Below are positions 44,629 through 53,591 of a DNA stretch of 64,000 bases, in pieces. The notes beneath the pieces were generated by a model, which did no database searches, was not told the DNA's origin, and was given only the letters and a program-made list of their open reading frames with translations. The position numbers and the translations under genes are program-made. Source of the stretch: Aurantimonas sp. HBX-1 (GTDB taxonomy: Bacteria; Pseudomonadota; Alphaproteobacteria; Rhizobiales; Rhizobiaceae); NCBI RefSeq assembly GCF_021391535.1, contig NZ_CP090066.1, forward strand, positions 186,001-250,000, in the 5' to 3' direction. The first letter of the stretch is position 1; every line of letters begins with the position of its first letter.

Positions 44629-44841
44629 CTAAAGCTGGTCGTAGGCCCTGTGGTCGGCCTCGCTGTCCCATTCGGTGAACAGCGCAAACGGGTCCGGGGT
44701 CAAGTCCGCCGCAGCCTCGGTAGAAGAATGATGGCCATTTCCTTCCGCACCGGTGAGATCGTCGCCATACTTGCACTTCGGCGCTTTCCTCCGGGCGGGG
44801 AAAACTTTCCGAGATTTCGAGCGAGGCCTTTCGGGTTTCAT
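44629..44841 (-). CDS. Small conserved hypothetical protein
   Basis: A 70-aa basic-then-acidic protein. The C-terminus PDPFALFTEWDSEADHRAYDQL matches, by eye, a recurrent tail of small uncharacterised alphaproteobacterial proteins (EWxSEADxxAYxxL). GAGGAGACCGCG immediately precedes the ATG at 44841, a strong ribosome site that supports translation. It lies between the HAD phosphatase and puuE on the same strand, 63 bp before puuE. Function unknown. Confidence 0.65.
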   Translation of the reverse strand: MKPERPRSKSRKVFPARRKAPKCKYGDDLTGAEGNGHHSSTEAAADLTPDPFALFTEWDSEADHRAYDQL

Positions 44842-44909
44842 CGCGGTCTCCTCGGCTCAAGCTAAGGAGATTTCGTTACCGCTCGCAAGCCGTATCCGGC
44901 CGCTCGCCG

Positions 44910-45584
44910 TCAGCGCCGCCCGCCGACCTCGTCGAGGTGGAGCAGCATGTCGGCCGGGTCCTCGAACACCCGGAAGGCGCCGGCCCGTTCCAGCTCGTCG
45001 GTGCCGTAGCCGCCGCACAGCAGGCCGACGCCGAGCGCCCGGCAGCGCTGCGCCGCCAGCATGTCCCAGATCGAATCGCCGACGACGATCGAGGCTTCGG
45101 TCGCCACGCCCAGCCGCTCGGCGGCGGCGATGAACAGGTCGGGATCGGGCTTGGCGTATTTGACCAGGTCCCTGGTGATCACCGGCACCTTGTCCGGATC
45201 GACGCCGAGCCGCTCGAGATTGTGCTTCGCCGTCTCCATCCGGCCGCTGGTGGCGATCGCCCACTTGATGCCGGCCTCGTCGAGCGCCGCCAGCAGCTCG
45301 ATGGCGCCCGGCAGCGGGCGCACCATGTGGGCGACGCGGCCATAGGCCTCGGCATGGAGATGGCGCAGCCGCTCGGTCGTCTCCTCGGTGATGGCGGTGC
45401 CGGTCTCGCGCAGCAGCTGGTTGGTGAACAGCCCGCCGCTCATCCCGATCTTGCGGTGGATGCGCCAGACCGACAGCTCGATGCCCTCGGCGTCGAGCGC
45501 CTCCTGCCAGGCGATGACGTGCTGATAGACGCTGTCGACGAGCGTGCCGTCGAGGTCGAAGAGAAAGGCGGGTTCGCTGCGCAT
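44910..45584 (-). CDS. HAD-superfamily phosphatase (phosphoglycolate phosphatase-like)
   Basis: A 224-aa HAD hydrolase with a helical cap. Motif I FLFDLDGTLVDSV (residues 8-20), motif II Thr/Ser in AIATSGR, motif III Lys near KYAKPDPDLF, and motif IV GDSIWDM. It is similar to the Gph/CbbY group, but its substrate is not deducible. Since allantoin breakdown yields glyoxylate, a phosphoglycolate role is conceivable but not supported further. It is divergent from uraH across 176 bp. Confidence 0.9.
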   Translation of the reverse strand: MRSEPAFLFDLDGTLVDSVYQHVIAWQEALDAEGIELSVWRIHRKIGMSGGLFTNQLLRETGTAITEETTERLRHLHAEAYGRVAHMVRPLPGAIELLAALDEAGIKWAIATSGRMETAKHNLERLGVDPDKVPVITRDLVKYAKPDPDLFIAAAERLGVATEASIVVGDSIWDMLAAQRCRALGVGLLCGGYGTDELERAGAFRVFEDPADMLLHLDEVGGRR

Positions 45585-45723
45585 CGTGGCCTCCGTGCCG
45601 GAACGCGCATCGGCGGGCGGCCGGACGGGGCGTTCGCGGGTGATCTGTGGCTGCCGGGGCGGATGGCGAGAGGCAGGCGCAGCGACAGTGCTTTACGGAT
45701 TTGCCCCGGCTGGTGCAGGATGC

Positions 45724-45737
45724 TGACCGGATGGTCA
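45724..45737. promoter_or_regulatory. TGACC-N4-GGTCA palindrome upstream of uraH
   Basis: Perfect 5-bp inverted repeat around GGAT, 23 bp before the uraH start in the HAD/uraH divergent gap. Size and symmetry suit an operator for a dimeric repressor of the purine operon. No second copy with the same spacing was noticed at other pathway genes. Confidence 0.35.
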
Positions 45738-45760
45738 AAAATCTCGCGAACGGAGCCTGA

Positions 45761-46129
45761 ATGGGCGAAGCAGATCAGGCTCGGCTGACGACGCACGTGC
45801 TCGACACCAGCCTCGGCCGGCCTGCCGCCGGCATCGCCGTGACCCTGTCGCGAATCGGTGCGGCGGGCGAGCGCAGTGTCGTCGCTGAGGCGGTGACCAA
45901 CCAGGACGGCCGCTGCGACGCGCCGCTGATGGCGGGCGCCGGCTTCGAGACCGGCATCTACGAGCTCTGCTTCGCCGCCGGAGACTATTTCGACGCCGTG
46001 AACATTGCGCTGCCCGAACCGAAATTCCTCGACCAGGTGGTGCTGCGCTTCGGCATCGCCGAACGCCGCCACTACCATGTGCCACTGCTGCTCTCGCCCT
46101 TCGGCTATTCGACCTATCGGGGCAGCTGA
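45761..46129 (+). CDS. uraH: 5-hydroxyisourate hydrolase
   Basis: A 122-aa transthyretin-related enzyme hydrolysing 5-hydroxyisourate, the product of PuuD, to OHCU. Family markers: LTTHVLDTSLGRPAAGI with the catalytic His, TNQDGRCDAPL, HYHVPLLLSPFGYSTYRGS with the C-terminal YRGS signature. It begins the long rightward purine operon. Its stop and the xdhA start overlap by one base (TGATG, 46127-46131). Confidence 0.97.
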   Translation: MGEADQARLTTHVLDTSLGRPAAGIAVTLSRIGAAGERSVVAEAVTNQDGRCDAPLMAGAGFETGIYELCFAAGDYFDAVNIALPEPKFLDQVVLRFGIAERRHYHVPLLLSPFGYSTYRGS

Positions 46130-47625
46130 TGAGTGACGCGCCCACGCCCTCCGATCCGATCCGCTTCGTCCTCAACGGCGAGGAGCGCAGCGTCGGCGAC
46201 CTGCCGCCGACGACTACGCTGCTCGAATATCTGCGCCGGAACGAGCGGCTGACCGGCACCAAGGAAGGCTGCGCCGAGGGCGACTGTGGCGCCTGCACGG
46301 TGATCGTCGCCGAGGCGGACGGCAAAGGCGGGCTGCGGCGGCGCAGCGTCAATGCCTGCATCCAGTTCCTGCCGGCGATGCACGGCCGGGCCGTGGAGAC
46401 GGTGGAACATCTCGGCCAGGGCGGGCTCAACCCGGTCCAGGCCGCGATGGTGGAGCAGCATGCCAGCCAGTGCGGCTTCTGCACGCCGGGCTTCGTCATG
46501 CAGATCCATGCCGGCTGGCTGAACGGCGCACTCGCCGACCGCCAGGCCGTGAAGGACCTCATCGCCGGCAATCTCTGCCGCTGCACCGGCTACGGCCCGA
46601 TCGTCGAGGCGGGGCTTTCCGTGGCGCAGCTGCCGCCGCCGACGGATGCCGCCGGCGACGCGGCGCTGGCGCGCCGGCTCACCGCGATCGAGGGCAACGG
46701 CGTGTTTTCCTATCGGGCGGGCAGGGATCGCTGGTTCGCGCCGCGCCATGTCGACGAGCTCGCCGACCTCTACGCCGCGCATCCCGACGCGCTGCTGGTC
46801 GCCGGTGCCACGGATGTCGGCCTTTGGGTGACCAAGCAGCATCGCAGCCTGCCGCTGATCATCGACATCAGCCATGTCCGCGACCTGCAGGTGATCGAGG
46901 AGGCCGCCGGCCGGATCTATTTCGGTGCCGGCGTGACGCATCGCGCCGCGACGGCCACGCTCGCGAGCGTCCACCCCGACCTTGGCGAGATGCTGCGGCG
47001 CTTCGCCGGCGCGCAGATCCGCAATGCCGGGACGATCGGCGGCAACATCGCCAACGGCTCGCCGATCGGCGATCTCGCGCCCTGCCTGATCGCTCTCGAC
47101 GCGCATCTCTATCTGCGCCGCGGCGAGGAGATGCGCCGGCTGCCGCTCGCCGACTTCTTCCTCGACTATGGCAGGCAGGACCGGGCGCCGGGCGAGTTCG
47201 TGGTCGCCGTCGAGGTGCTGCGGCTCGCGGGCAACCAGCGCTTCTTCGCGCACAAGATCTCGAAGCGCTTCGATTCCGACATCTCGGCCGTGATGGCGGC
47301 CTTCCGGCTCAGCTTTGAGGGCACGACGATCAGCGAGGCCCGGCTTGCCTTCGGCGGCATGGCGGGAATCCCGAAGCGGGCCGCGCGGGCCGAGGCGGCG
47401 CTGGTCGGGCGGCCCTTCGATCCGCCCGCGGTGGAGGCCGCGGTGGCGGCGCTGGCCGAGGACTTCACCCCGCTGACCGACATGCGCGCCTCCGCCGAGT
47501 ATCGCCTCAAGACGGCGCGCTACCTGCTGCGCCGCTTCGCGCTGCAGGAGGCCGGCGGCTTCACCCCGCGCCTCGCCGACGTCACGGCCGAGGCCGACGA
47601 CGCCGCGACGGGAGAAGCGGCATGA
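46129..47625 (+). CDS. xdhA: Xanthine dehydrogenase small subunit (Fe-S and FAD)
   Basis: A 498-aa subunit carrying two [2Fe-2S] clusters and FAD. N-terminal cluster GTKEGCAEGDCGACTV (about 43-58), second cluster QCGFCTPGF with CRCTGYGP, then the FAD domain with LLVAGATDVGLWV and GTIGGNIANGSPIGD. It transfers electrons from the molybdenum subunit to NAD+. Coupled to uraH and, via ATGA (47622-47625), to xdhB. Confidence 0.97.
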   Translation: MSDAPTPSDPIRFVLNGEERSVGDLPPTTTLLEYLRRNERLTGTKEGCAEGDCGACTVIVAEADGKGGLRRRSVNACIQFLPAMHGRAVETVEHLGQGGLNPVQAAMVEQHASQCGFCTPGFVMQIHAGWLNGALADRQAVKDLIAGNLCRCTGYGPIVEAGLSVAQLPPPTDAAGDAALARRLTAIEGNGVFSYRAGRDRWFAPRHVDELADLYAAHPDALLVAGATDVGLWVTKQHRSLPLIIDISHVRDLQVIEEAAGRIYFGAGVTHRAATATLASVHPDLGEMLRRFAGAQIRNAGTIGGNIANGSPIGDLAPCLIALDAHLYLRRGEEMRRLPLADFFLDYGRQDRAPGEFVVAVEVLRLAGNQRFFAHKISKRFDSDISAVMAAFRLSFEGTTISEARLAFGGMAGIPKRAARAEAALVGRPFDPPAVEAAVAALAEDFTPLTDMRASAEYRLKTARYLLRRFALQEAGGFTPRLADVTAEADDAATGEAA

Positions 47626-50021
47626 TGGACGAGACCCGCATCCAGGATCGCGGGCTCGCCGGGGAGCCCGGTCCGTCGGCGCTGGACGAGCGGCCGCCGA
47701 CCCACGAGGCGGCGATCCAAGGCGGGGTGGCGACGCCGCTCGCCCATGACAGCGCCGCCAGGCACGTCGCCGGCACGGCGCGCTACATCGACGACGAGCC
47801 GGAGCTGCCCGGCACGCTGCAGGTCCACATCGCTATGTCGGAGCGGGCGCATGCCCGCATCGCCAACATCGACCTCGCCGCCGTCCGCGCCGCGCCGGGC
47901 GTCGTCGCGGTGCTGACGGCCGAGGACATTCCGGGCGAGAACGACTATTCGCCGGTGTTCGGCGACGATCCGATCTTCGCCGTCGATACCGTGCAGTATG
48001 TCGGCCAGCCGCTGTTCGCCGTGGCCGCCGAGACGGCGCACGCGGCGCGGGCGGCGGCGAAGCTCGCCGTCGTCACCTACGCCGACCTTCCGGCGGCGAT
48101 CTCGATCGACGAGGGCGTGGCGCAGGCCGACGCGGCGGGCGAGGACCTGCTGCCGGCCCACGAGATGCGCATCGGCGACCCGGAAGCGGCGCTCGAGGCC
48201 GCGCCGCAGCGGCTTGCGGGCCGGCTCGAACTCGGCGGCCAGGATCATTTCTACCTCGAGGGGCAGATCGCCGTCGCGATCCCGCTGGAGGACGGCGACG
48301 TGCTGGTGCGCTCCTCGACGCAGCATCCCTCCGAGGTGCAGCACAACGTCGCCAGGATGCTCGGCGTGCCGGACCACGCCGTGACGGTGGAAGTCCGGCG
48401 CATGGGCGGCGGCTTCGGCGGCAAGGAGAGCCAGCCGGCGCTGTTCGCCGCCGTTACCGCGCTCGCCGCGGTCAAGACCGGGCGGCCGGCCAAGTGCCGG
48501 CTCGACCGCGACGACGACATGGTGATGACCGGCAAGCGCCACGAGGTCCGCATCGACTACGATATCGGCTTCGATCCGGACGGCGGCATCGTCGCCGCCG
48601 ACATGCGGCATCTGGTGCGCTGCGGCTATTCGAAGGACCTCTCCGGCGCCATCGCCGACCGGGCGATGTTCCACGCCGACAACGCCTACCAGCTGCCGGC
48701 GGCGCGCATCCATTCGCGGCGGCTGAAGACCCACACCGTCTCCAACACCGCATTCCGCGGCTTCGGCGGGCCGCAGGGCATGGTCGGGATCGAGCGCGCG
48801 ATGGACCGCGTCGCCTTCGCCACCGGGCTCGACCCGCTCGACGTGCGCAGGCGCAATTTCTATCCCGCCGACGGCAGCGGCGTGACGCCCTACCACATGC
48901 AGGTGACGGATTCGGTGATCGGCGAGATCGTCGAGGAACTGGAGGCGACGTCGCACTACCGGGCGCGCCGCGAGAAGATCCGGGCGTTCAACGCCGCCAA
49001 CACGGTGCTGAAGAAGGGCCTGGCGCTGACGCCGGTGAAGTTCGGCATCTCCTTCACCACCAGCCATCTCAACCAGGCCGGCGCGCTGGTGCACGTCTAC
49101 AAGGACGGATCGGTGCATCTCAACCACGGCGGCACGGAGATGGGGCAGGGCCTGTTCACCAAGGTGGCCCAGGTCGTCGCCGAGGAATTCCAGATCGATG
49201 TCGCGATGGTGAAGATCACCGGCACGACCACCGCCAAGGTGCCGAACACCTCGGCGACGGCGGCATCCTCGGGCTCCGATCTCAACGGCATGGCGGCGCA
49301 GGCGGCGGCCCGCACGATCAAGGACCGGCTGATCGACTTCGCCGTCGAGCGCTACAAGGTGCCGCGTGACCAGGTGGTGTTCGAGCCGAACCGGGTGCGC
49401 ATCGGCAACGACGAGAAGCGCTTTCGCGACCTCGTCGGCGAGGCCTATCTCGCCCGGGTGTCGCTCTCCTCCACCGGCTTCTACGCGACGCCCGGCATCA
49501 GCTACGACCGCGACACGGCCCGCGGCATCCCGTTCTACTATTTCGCCTATGGCGCCGCCTGTTCGGAGGTGGTGATCGACACGTTCACCGGCGAGCACCG
49601 GCTGCTGCGCGCCGACATCCTGCACGATGTCGGCCGTTCGCTGAACCCGGCGATCGACCTCGGCCAGATCGAGGGCGGCTTCATCCAGGGCATGGGCTGG
49701 CTGACCACCGAGGAACTCTGGTGGGACGCTAGCGGCCGGCTGAGGACGCACGCGCCCTCGACCTACAAGATCCCGACGGCCAACGACCGGCCGGACGATT
49801 TCCGGGTGGCCCTGTGGGACAGGGGCGAGAACCGGGCGGCGACGATCTACCGCTCGAAGGCGGTCGGCGAGCCGCCGCTGATGCTGGCGATCTCGGTGTT
49901 CTCGGCCCTCACCGACGCGGTGATCGCGGCCGGCGACGGGCGGGTCTTCCCCGACCTCGATGCGCCGGCGACGCCGGAGCGGGTGCTCGCGGCGGTCGAG
50001 CAGGTCCGGGCGAGGGGATGA
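47622..50021 (+). CDS. xdhB: Xanthine dehydrogenase large subunit (molybdopterin)
   Basis: A 799-aa catalytic subunit oxidising hypoxanthine and xanthine to urate. Motifs: GGGFGGKESQPALF, SNTAFRGFGGPQGMVGIERAM, GGTEMGQGLFTKV, TAASSGSDLNG, and AVGEPPLMLAIS holding the catalytic Glu near the C-terminus. Length and partner genes fit the bacterial XdhAB type. It overlaps xdhA upstream and xdhC downstream (ATGA, 50018-50021). It produces the urate used by PuuD. Confidence 0.97.
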   Translation: MMDETRIQDRGLAGEPGPSALDERPPTHEAAIQGGVATPLAHDSAARHVAGTARYIDDEPELPGTLQVHIAMSERAHARIANIDLAAVRAAPGVVAVLTAEDIPGENDYSPVFGDDPIFAVDTVQYVGQPLFAVAAETAHAARAAAKLAVVTYADLPAAISIDEGVAQADAAGEDLLPAHEMRIGDPEAALEAAPQRLAGRLELGGQDHFYLEGQIAVAIPLEDGDVLVRSSTQHPSEVQHNVARMLGVPDHAVTVEVRRMGGGFGGKESQPALFAAVTALAAVKTGRPAKCRLDRDDDMVMTGKRHEVRIDYDIGFDPDGGIVAADMRHLVRCGYSKDLSGAIADRAMFHADNAYQLPAARIHSRRLKTHTVSNTAFRGFGGPQGMVGIERAMDRVAFATGLDPLDVRRRNFYPADGSGVTPYHMQVTDSVIGEIVEELEATSHYRARREKIRAFNAANTVLKKGLALTPVKFGISFTTSHLNQAGALVHVYKDGSVHLNHGGTEMGQGLFTKVAQVVAEEFQIDVAMVKITGTTTAKVPNTSATAASSGSDLNGMAAQAAARTIKDRLIDFAVERYKVPRDQVVFEPNRVRIGNDEKRFRDLVGEAYLARVSLSSTGFYATPGISYDRDTARGIPFYYFAYGAACSEVVIDTFTGEHRLLRADILHDVGRSLNPAIDLGQIEGGFIQGMGWLTTEELWWDASGRLRTHAPSTYKIPTANDRPDDFRVALWDRGENRAATIYRSKAVGEPPLMLAISVFSALTDAVIAAGDGRVFPDLDAPATPERVLAAVEQVRARG

Positions 50022-50893
50022 GCGTCGCCGAAACCCTCAGCGCCGCGGTCGCGGCCGGGACGCCCGCGGCGCTGGTGACGGTCGTCGAGGCGCGCGGCTC
50101 GACGCCGCGCGAGGCGGGCGTGACGATGGCGGTGACGGCGACGGACATCGCCGGCACGATCGGCGGCGGCCGGCTGGAATACGACGCCATCGAGCGCGCG
50201 CGGGCGCTGCTCGCGGCCGGCGAGAACGATGTGGAGATGGATGTGCCGCTGGGGCCGGAGATCGGCCAGTGCTGTGGCGGGCGGGTGAAGCTGGCGATCC
50301 GCCGCGCCGACCCGGCGCTGATCGCCGGCATGCTCGCCGAAGAAGAGGCGGCGCGCCGCGCCCGCCCGGCGGTGCTGGTGTTCGGCGCCGGCCATACCGG
50401 CCGGGCGCTGGCCGCGGCGCTGGCGCTGCTGCCGCTGAATGTGCGGCTGGTCGACAGCCGGCCGGAGATGCTGGACGGCCTGCCCGACGACGTGACCGCG
50501 GTCGCCGCCGCCCTCCCGGAGGCCGAGATAGCCGACGCGCCGGCGGGCGCGGCCTATGTGGTGATGACCCACACGCATTCGCTGGATTTCCTGCTCACCG
50601 CCGCGGCGCTTGCCCGCGGCGATGCCGCCTATGTCGGGATGATCGGCTCGGCGACCAAGCGCGAGCGCTTCCGCCGGCATCTCGAGGCCGAGGGGCGCGG
50701 CGCGGACATCGCCCGCCTGACCCTGCCGATCGGCGGGGCGGCGCTGCGCGACAAGCGGCCGGCGGTGATCGCCGCGCTGACCGCCGCCGAGATCGCCACC
50801 TGCCTTTTTTCCGATCAACAGGAAAAGCTGAGCGATCGCTTTGCAGCCCTCGCGTCGCAGTGCAATAGTCCCCGCACGAGATCAACGGGATGA
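50018..50893 (+). CDS. xdhC: Xanthine dehydrogenase accessory protein
   Basis: A 291-aa maturation factor that binds molybdenum cofactor, promotes its sulfuration and inserts it into XdhB. Motifs: VEARGSTPREAGVTMAV, GTIGGGRLEYDAI, GQCCGGRVKLAI with the paired Cys, a Rossmann loop VLVFGAGHTGRALA, and VGMIGSATKRERF. Translationally coupled to xdhB, and its stop overlaps the start of the importer ATPase (ATGA, 50890-50893), so enzyme and transporter share a transcript. Confidence 0.95.
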   Translation: MSVAETLSAAVAAGTPAALVTVVEARGSTPREAGVTMAVTATDIAGTIGGGRLEYDAIERARALLAAGENDVEMDVPLGPEIGQCCGGRVKLAIRRADPALIAGMLAEEEAARRARPAVLVFGAGHTGRALAAALALLPLNVRLVDSRPEMLDGLPDDVTAVAAALPEAEIADAPAGAAYVVMTHTHSLDFLLTAAALARGDAAYVGMIGSATKRERFRRHLEAEGRGADIARLTLPIGGAALRDKRPAVIAALTAAEIATCLFSDQQEKLSDRFAALASQCNSPRTRSTG

Positions 50894-52446
50894 TCCCCTC
50901 CGACATGGCGCCGCGCCTCCAGCTTACCGGCATCACCAAGCGCTTTCCCGGCGTCGTCGCCAACGACGGCGTGTCGTTCGCGGTCGGGCCGGGCGAGATC
51001 CATGCGCTGCTCGGCGAGAACGGCGCCGGCAAGTCGACGCTGGTCAAGATCATCTACGGCGTCCAGAAGGCCGACGAGGGCGAGATTGCCTTCGACGGCA
51101 AGCCGGTGGCGATCCACTCGCCGCGCGAGGCGCGGGCGCTCGGCATCGGCATGGTGTTCCAGCATTTTTCGCTGTTCGAGGCGATGACGGTGCTGGAGAA
51201 CATCGCGCTCGGCATGGACGAGCCACCACCGCGCCGCGAGCTCGAGGCGAAGGTGCGGGACGTGCTCGACACCTACGGTCTGGCGCTCGATCCGCACCGC
51301 CACGTCCACACGCTGTCGGTTGGCGAGCGCCAGCGGATCGAGATCGTCCGCGCCCTGCTGCAGCGCCCGAAGCTCCTGATCATGGACGAGCCCACCTCCG
51401 TCCTGACCCCGCAGGAGGTGGAGCAGCTGTTTGCGACGCTCCGCCGGCTGGCCGCCGAGGGCTGCTCGATCCTCTACATTTCCCACAAGCTGCACGAGAT
51501 AAAGGCGCTCTGCGACACCGCGACCATCCTGCGCGGCGGCAAGGTGGTCGGCACCTGCGACCCCCGCGCGGAATCGGCCCGCTCGATGGCGGAGCTGATG
51601 ATCGGCGGCAGCCTCAAGGACCTGTCCGGCAAGGCCGACGCGGCCACCGGCGCCGAGCGCTTCACCGTCGCCCATCTGTCGGCGCCGGGCACGCCGCCCT
51701 TCGGCACGAGCCTCAGGGACATCTCCTTCTCGGTGCGCAATGGCGAGATCTTCGGCATCGCCGGGGTGGCGGGCAACGGCCAGAACGAGCTGCTGGAGGT
51801 GCTCTCCGGCGAGCGCGTCGCGGGCGTCACCGGCACGATCACGCTCGACGGGCAGCGCATCGAGGCGCTTGGCGTCTCGGCGCGCCGCCGCCTCGGCCTT
51901 GCCGCCGTCCCCGAGGAGCGCAACGGCCATGCCGCGGTGCCCGGCATGTCGCTGGCCGACAATGCCATCCTCTCCGCCCGGGAGCGCAAGGGGCTGGCGA
52001 AGGGCGGCTTTCTCGACCTCGGCGCCGCCCGCGCCTTCGCGGACGGCGTCATCAAGGCGTTCTCGGTCAAGGCGACCGGCGCTGAGGCCCTTGCCGGCAG
52101 CCTGTCCGGCGGCAACCTGCAGAAATTCGTCATGGGACGCGAGATCGGCCAGGACCCCTCGGTCCTCGTCGTCTCACAGCCGACCTGGGGCGTCGACGCG
52201 GGTGCGTCCGCCTTCATCCGCCAGGCGATGATCGACCTCGTCGCCAGGGGGGCGCTCGTCGTCGTGGTCAGCCAGGACCTCGACGAACTGCTCGAGCTCT
52301 GCGACCGGATCGCGGTGATCAACGAGGGCCGGCTGTCGGAGCCGATGGCCGTCAGGGGCATCTCGGTGGAGCGGGTCGGGCTGCTGATGGGCGGCATCCA
52401 CGGCGCCCACGAAGCGGCCGAAGCGCCGGAAGAAAGGGCCGCCTGA
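50890..52446 (+). CDS. Nucleoside/purine ABC importer, double ATPase
   Basis: A 518-aa protein with two ABC domains, as in BMP-family nucleoside importers. First domain: Walker A GENGAGKST (42-50), signature LSVGERQRIEIV, Walker B LLIMDEPTSVL. Second domain: degenerate Walker A region GIAGVAGNGQNEL and signature LSGGNLQKFVMGREI, so only one functional ATP site is expected. ATG at 50890 overlaps xdhC; an ATG at 50905 is also possible. It energises the two permeases that follow. Substrate is probably purine bases or nucleosides from context. Confidence 0.93.
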   Translation: MIPSDMAPRLQLTGITKRFPGVVANDGVSFAVGPGEIHALLGENGAGKSTLVKIIYGVQKADEGEIAFDGKPVAIHSPREARALGIGMVFQHFSLFEAMTVLENIALGMDEPPPRRELEAKVRDVLDTYGLALDPHRHVHTLSVGERQRIEIVRALLQRPKLLIMDEPTSVLTPQEVEQLFATLRRLAAEGCSILYISHKLHEIKALCDTATILRGGKVVGTCDPRAESARSMAELMIGGSLKDLSGKADAATGAERFTVAHLSAPGTPPFGTSLRDISFSVRNGEIFGIAGVAGNGQNELLEVLSGERVAGVTGTITLDGQRIEALGVSARRRLGLAAVPEERNGHAAVPGMSLADNAILSARERKGLAKGGFLDLGAARAFADGVIKAFSVKATGAEALAGSLSGGNLQKFVMGREIGQDPSVLVVSQPTWGVDAGASAFIRQAMIDLVARGALVVVVSQDLDELLELCDRIAVINEGRLSEPMAVRGISVERVGLLMGGIHGAHEAAEAPEERAA

Positions 52447-53591
52447 TGGCGCTGGCGCTCGAGCCGCGACGCGAGCCCAGTCGCGCCATGATGGTCGCCG
52501 CGCCGGTGATCGCGGTGCTGGCGACGCTGCTGGCCGGCGCAATCGTGTTCACGCTGCTCGGCCATGACGGGCCTCAGGCGGTCTACCAGATCTTCGTCGT
52601 GCCGCTGTTCAACCCCTATCGCTGGCAGGACCTGTTCGTGAAGGCGGCGCCGCTGGCGATCATCGCCATCGGCCTGTCCATCGGCTTCCGCGCCAACATC
52701 TGGAACATCGGCGGCGAGGGCCAGTACATTCTCGGCGGCCTCGCCGGCACCGGCGTCGCGCTGATGACGCTGGATCTCGACGGCGTCTGGATCCTGCCGG
52801 TGATGGTCGCCGCCGGCGTTGTCGGCGGCATGATCTGGGCCGGCATCCCGGCGCTCCTGAAGACGCGGTTCAACGTCAGCGAGATCCTGTCGAGCCTGAT
52901 GCTCAACTACGTGGCGATCCAGCTGCTGTACTACCTGATGCGCGGACCATGGAAGGACCCGATGGGGTTCAACTTCCCGCAGACGGCGATGTTCTCGGCG
53001 GCGCAGACGCTGCCGACCATCGTTCCGGGAACGCTGATCCATCTCGGCGTGCCGGTCGCCGCGGCACTGGGACTGACCGCGTGGTTCCTGCTGGCCCGCT
53101 CGGTCACCGGCTTCCAGATCCGCGTCATGGGCCTGGCGCCCAGCGCCGCGCGCTATGGCGGCTTCAGCCAGGCCTCGACGGTGTGGCTGGCGATGCTGGT
53201 CGGCGGCGGCATGGCCGGGCTCGCCGGCATCCTCGAAGCCGCCGGCCCATTCGGCCAGATGGTGCCGCAGTTCCCGACCGGCTACGGCTACACGGCGATC
53301 ATCGTGGCGTTTCTCGGCCGGCTGCATCCGCTCGGCATCCTCGTCGCGGCGCTCGTCCTGGCGCTGACCTATGTCGGCGGCGAGAGCGCGCAGACGGTGA
53401 TCGGCCTGCCGTCGGCGGCCACCGGCGTCTTCCAGGCGATGATGCTGTTCTTCCTGCTCGCGGCCGACATCCTGGTGCGCTACCGGCTGGTGGCGCGTCG
53501 CGAGACGGTGCATGCACCGGCCGTCGGGGCCGCGCGGGCCGGCGCCGCTGCCGAGCGCGGCAGGGCGGAGACGGGGGCGGAAACCGCATGA
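52446..53591 (+). CDS. Nucleoside/purine ABC importer permease 1
   Basis: A 381-aa inner-membrane permease of the BPD_transp_2 family. About nine hydrophobic segments follow a short N-terminus. Typical pieces: IAIGLSIGFRANIWNIGGEGQ, NVSEILSSLMLNYVAIQLL, GGGMAGLAGILEAAGPFGQM and GYGYTAIIVAFLGRLHPLGI. The last 35 residues are an Ala/Arg-rich cytoplasmic tail. The start overlaps the ATPase stop by one base (TGATG), and the stop overlaps permease 2. Confidence 0.93.
   Translation: MALALEPRREPSRAMMVAAPVIAVLATLLAGAIVFTLLGHDGPQAVYQIFVVPLFNPYRWQDLFVKAAPLAIIAIGLSIGFRANIWNIGGEGQYILGGLAGTGVALMTLDLDGVWILPVMVAAGVVGGMIWAGIPALLKTRFNVSEILSSLMLNYVAIQLLYYLMRGPWKDPMGFNFPQTAMFSAAQTLPTIVPGTLIHLGVPVAAALGLTAWFLLARSVTGFQIRVMGLAPSAARYGGFSQASTVWLAMLVGGGMAGLAGILEAAGPFGQMVPQFPTGYGYTAIIVAFLGRLHPLGILVAALVLALTYVGGESAQTVIGLPSAATGVFQAMMLFFLLAADILVRYRLVARRETVHAPAVGAARAGAAAERGRAETGAETA

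Noticed and set aside
47520..49751. 743-codon open frame on the minus strand opposite xdhB
   Set aside because: Its translation is His/Arg/Gly-rich without any recognisable domain, and the plus-strand frame is an unmistakable xanthine dehydrogenase. Very GC-rich codons leave the antisense frame open by chance.
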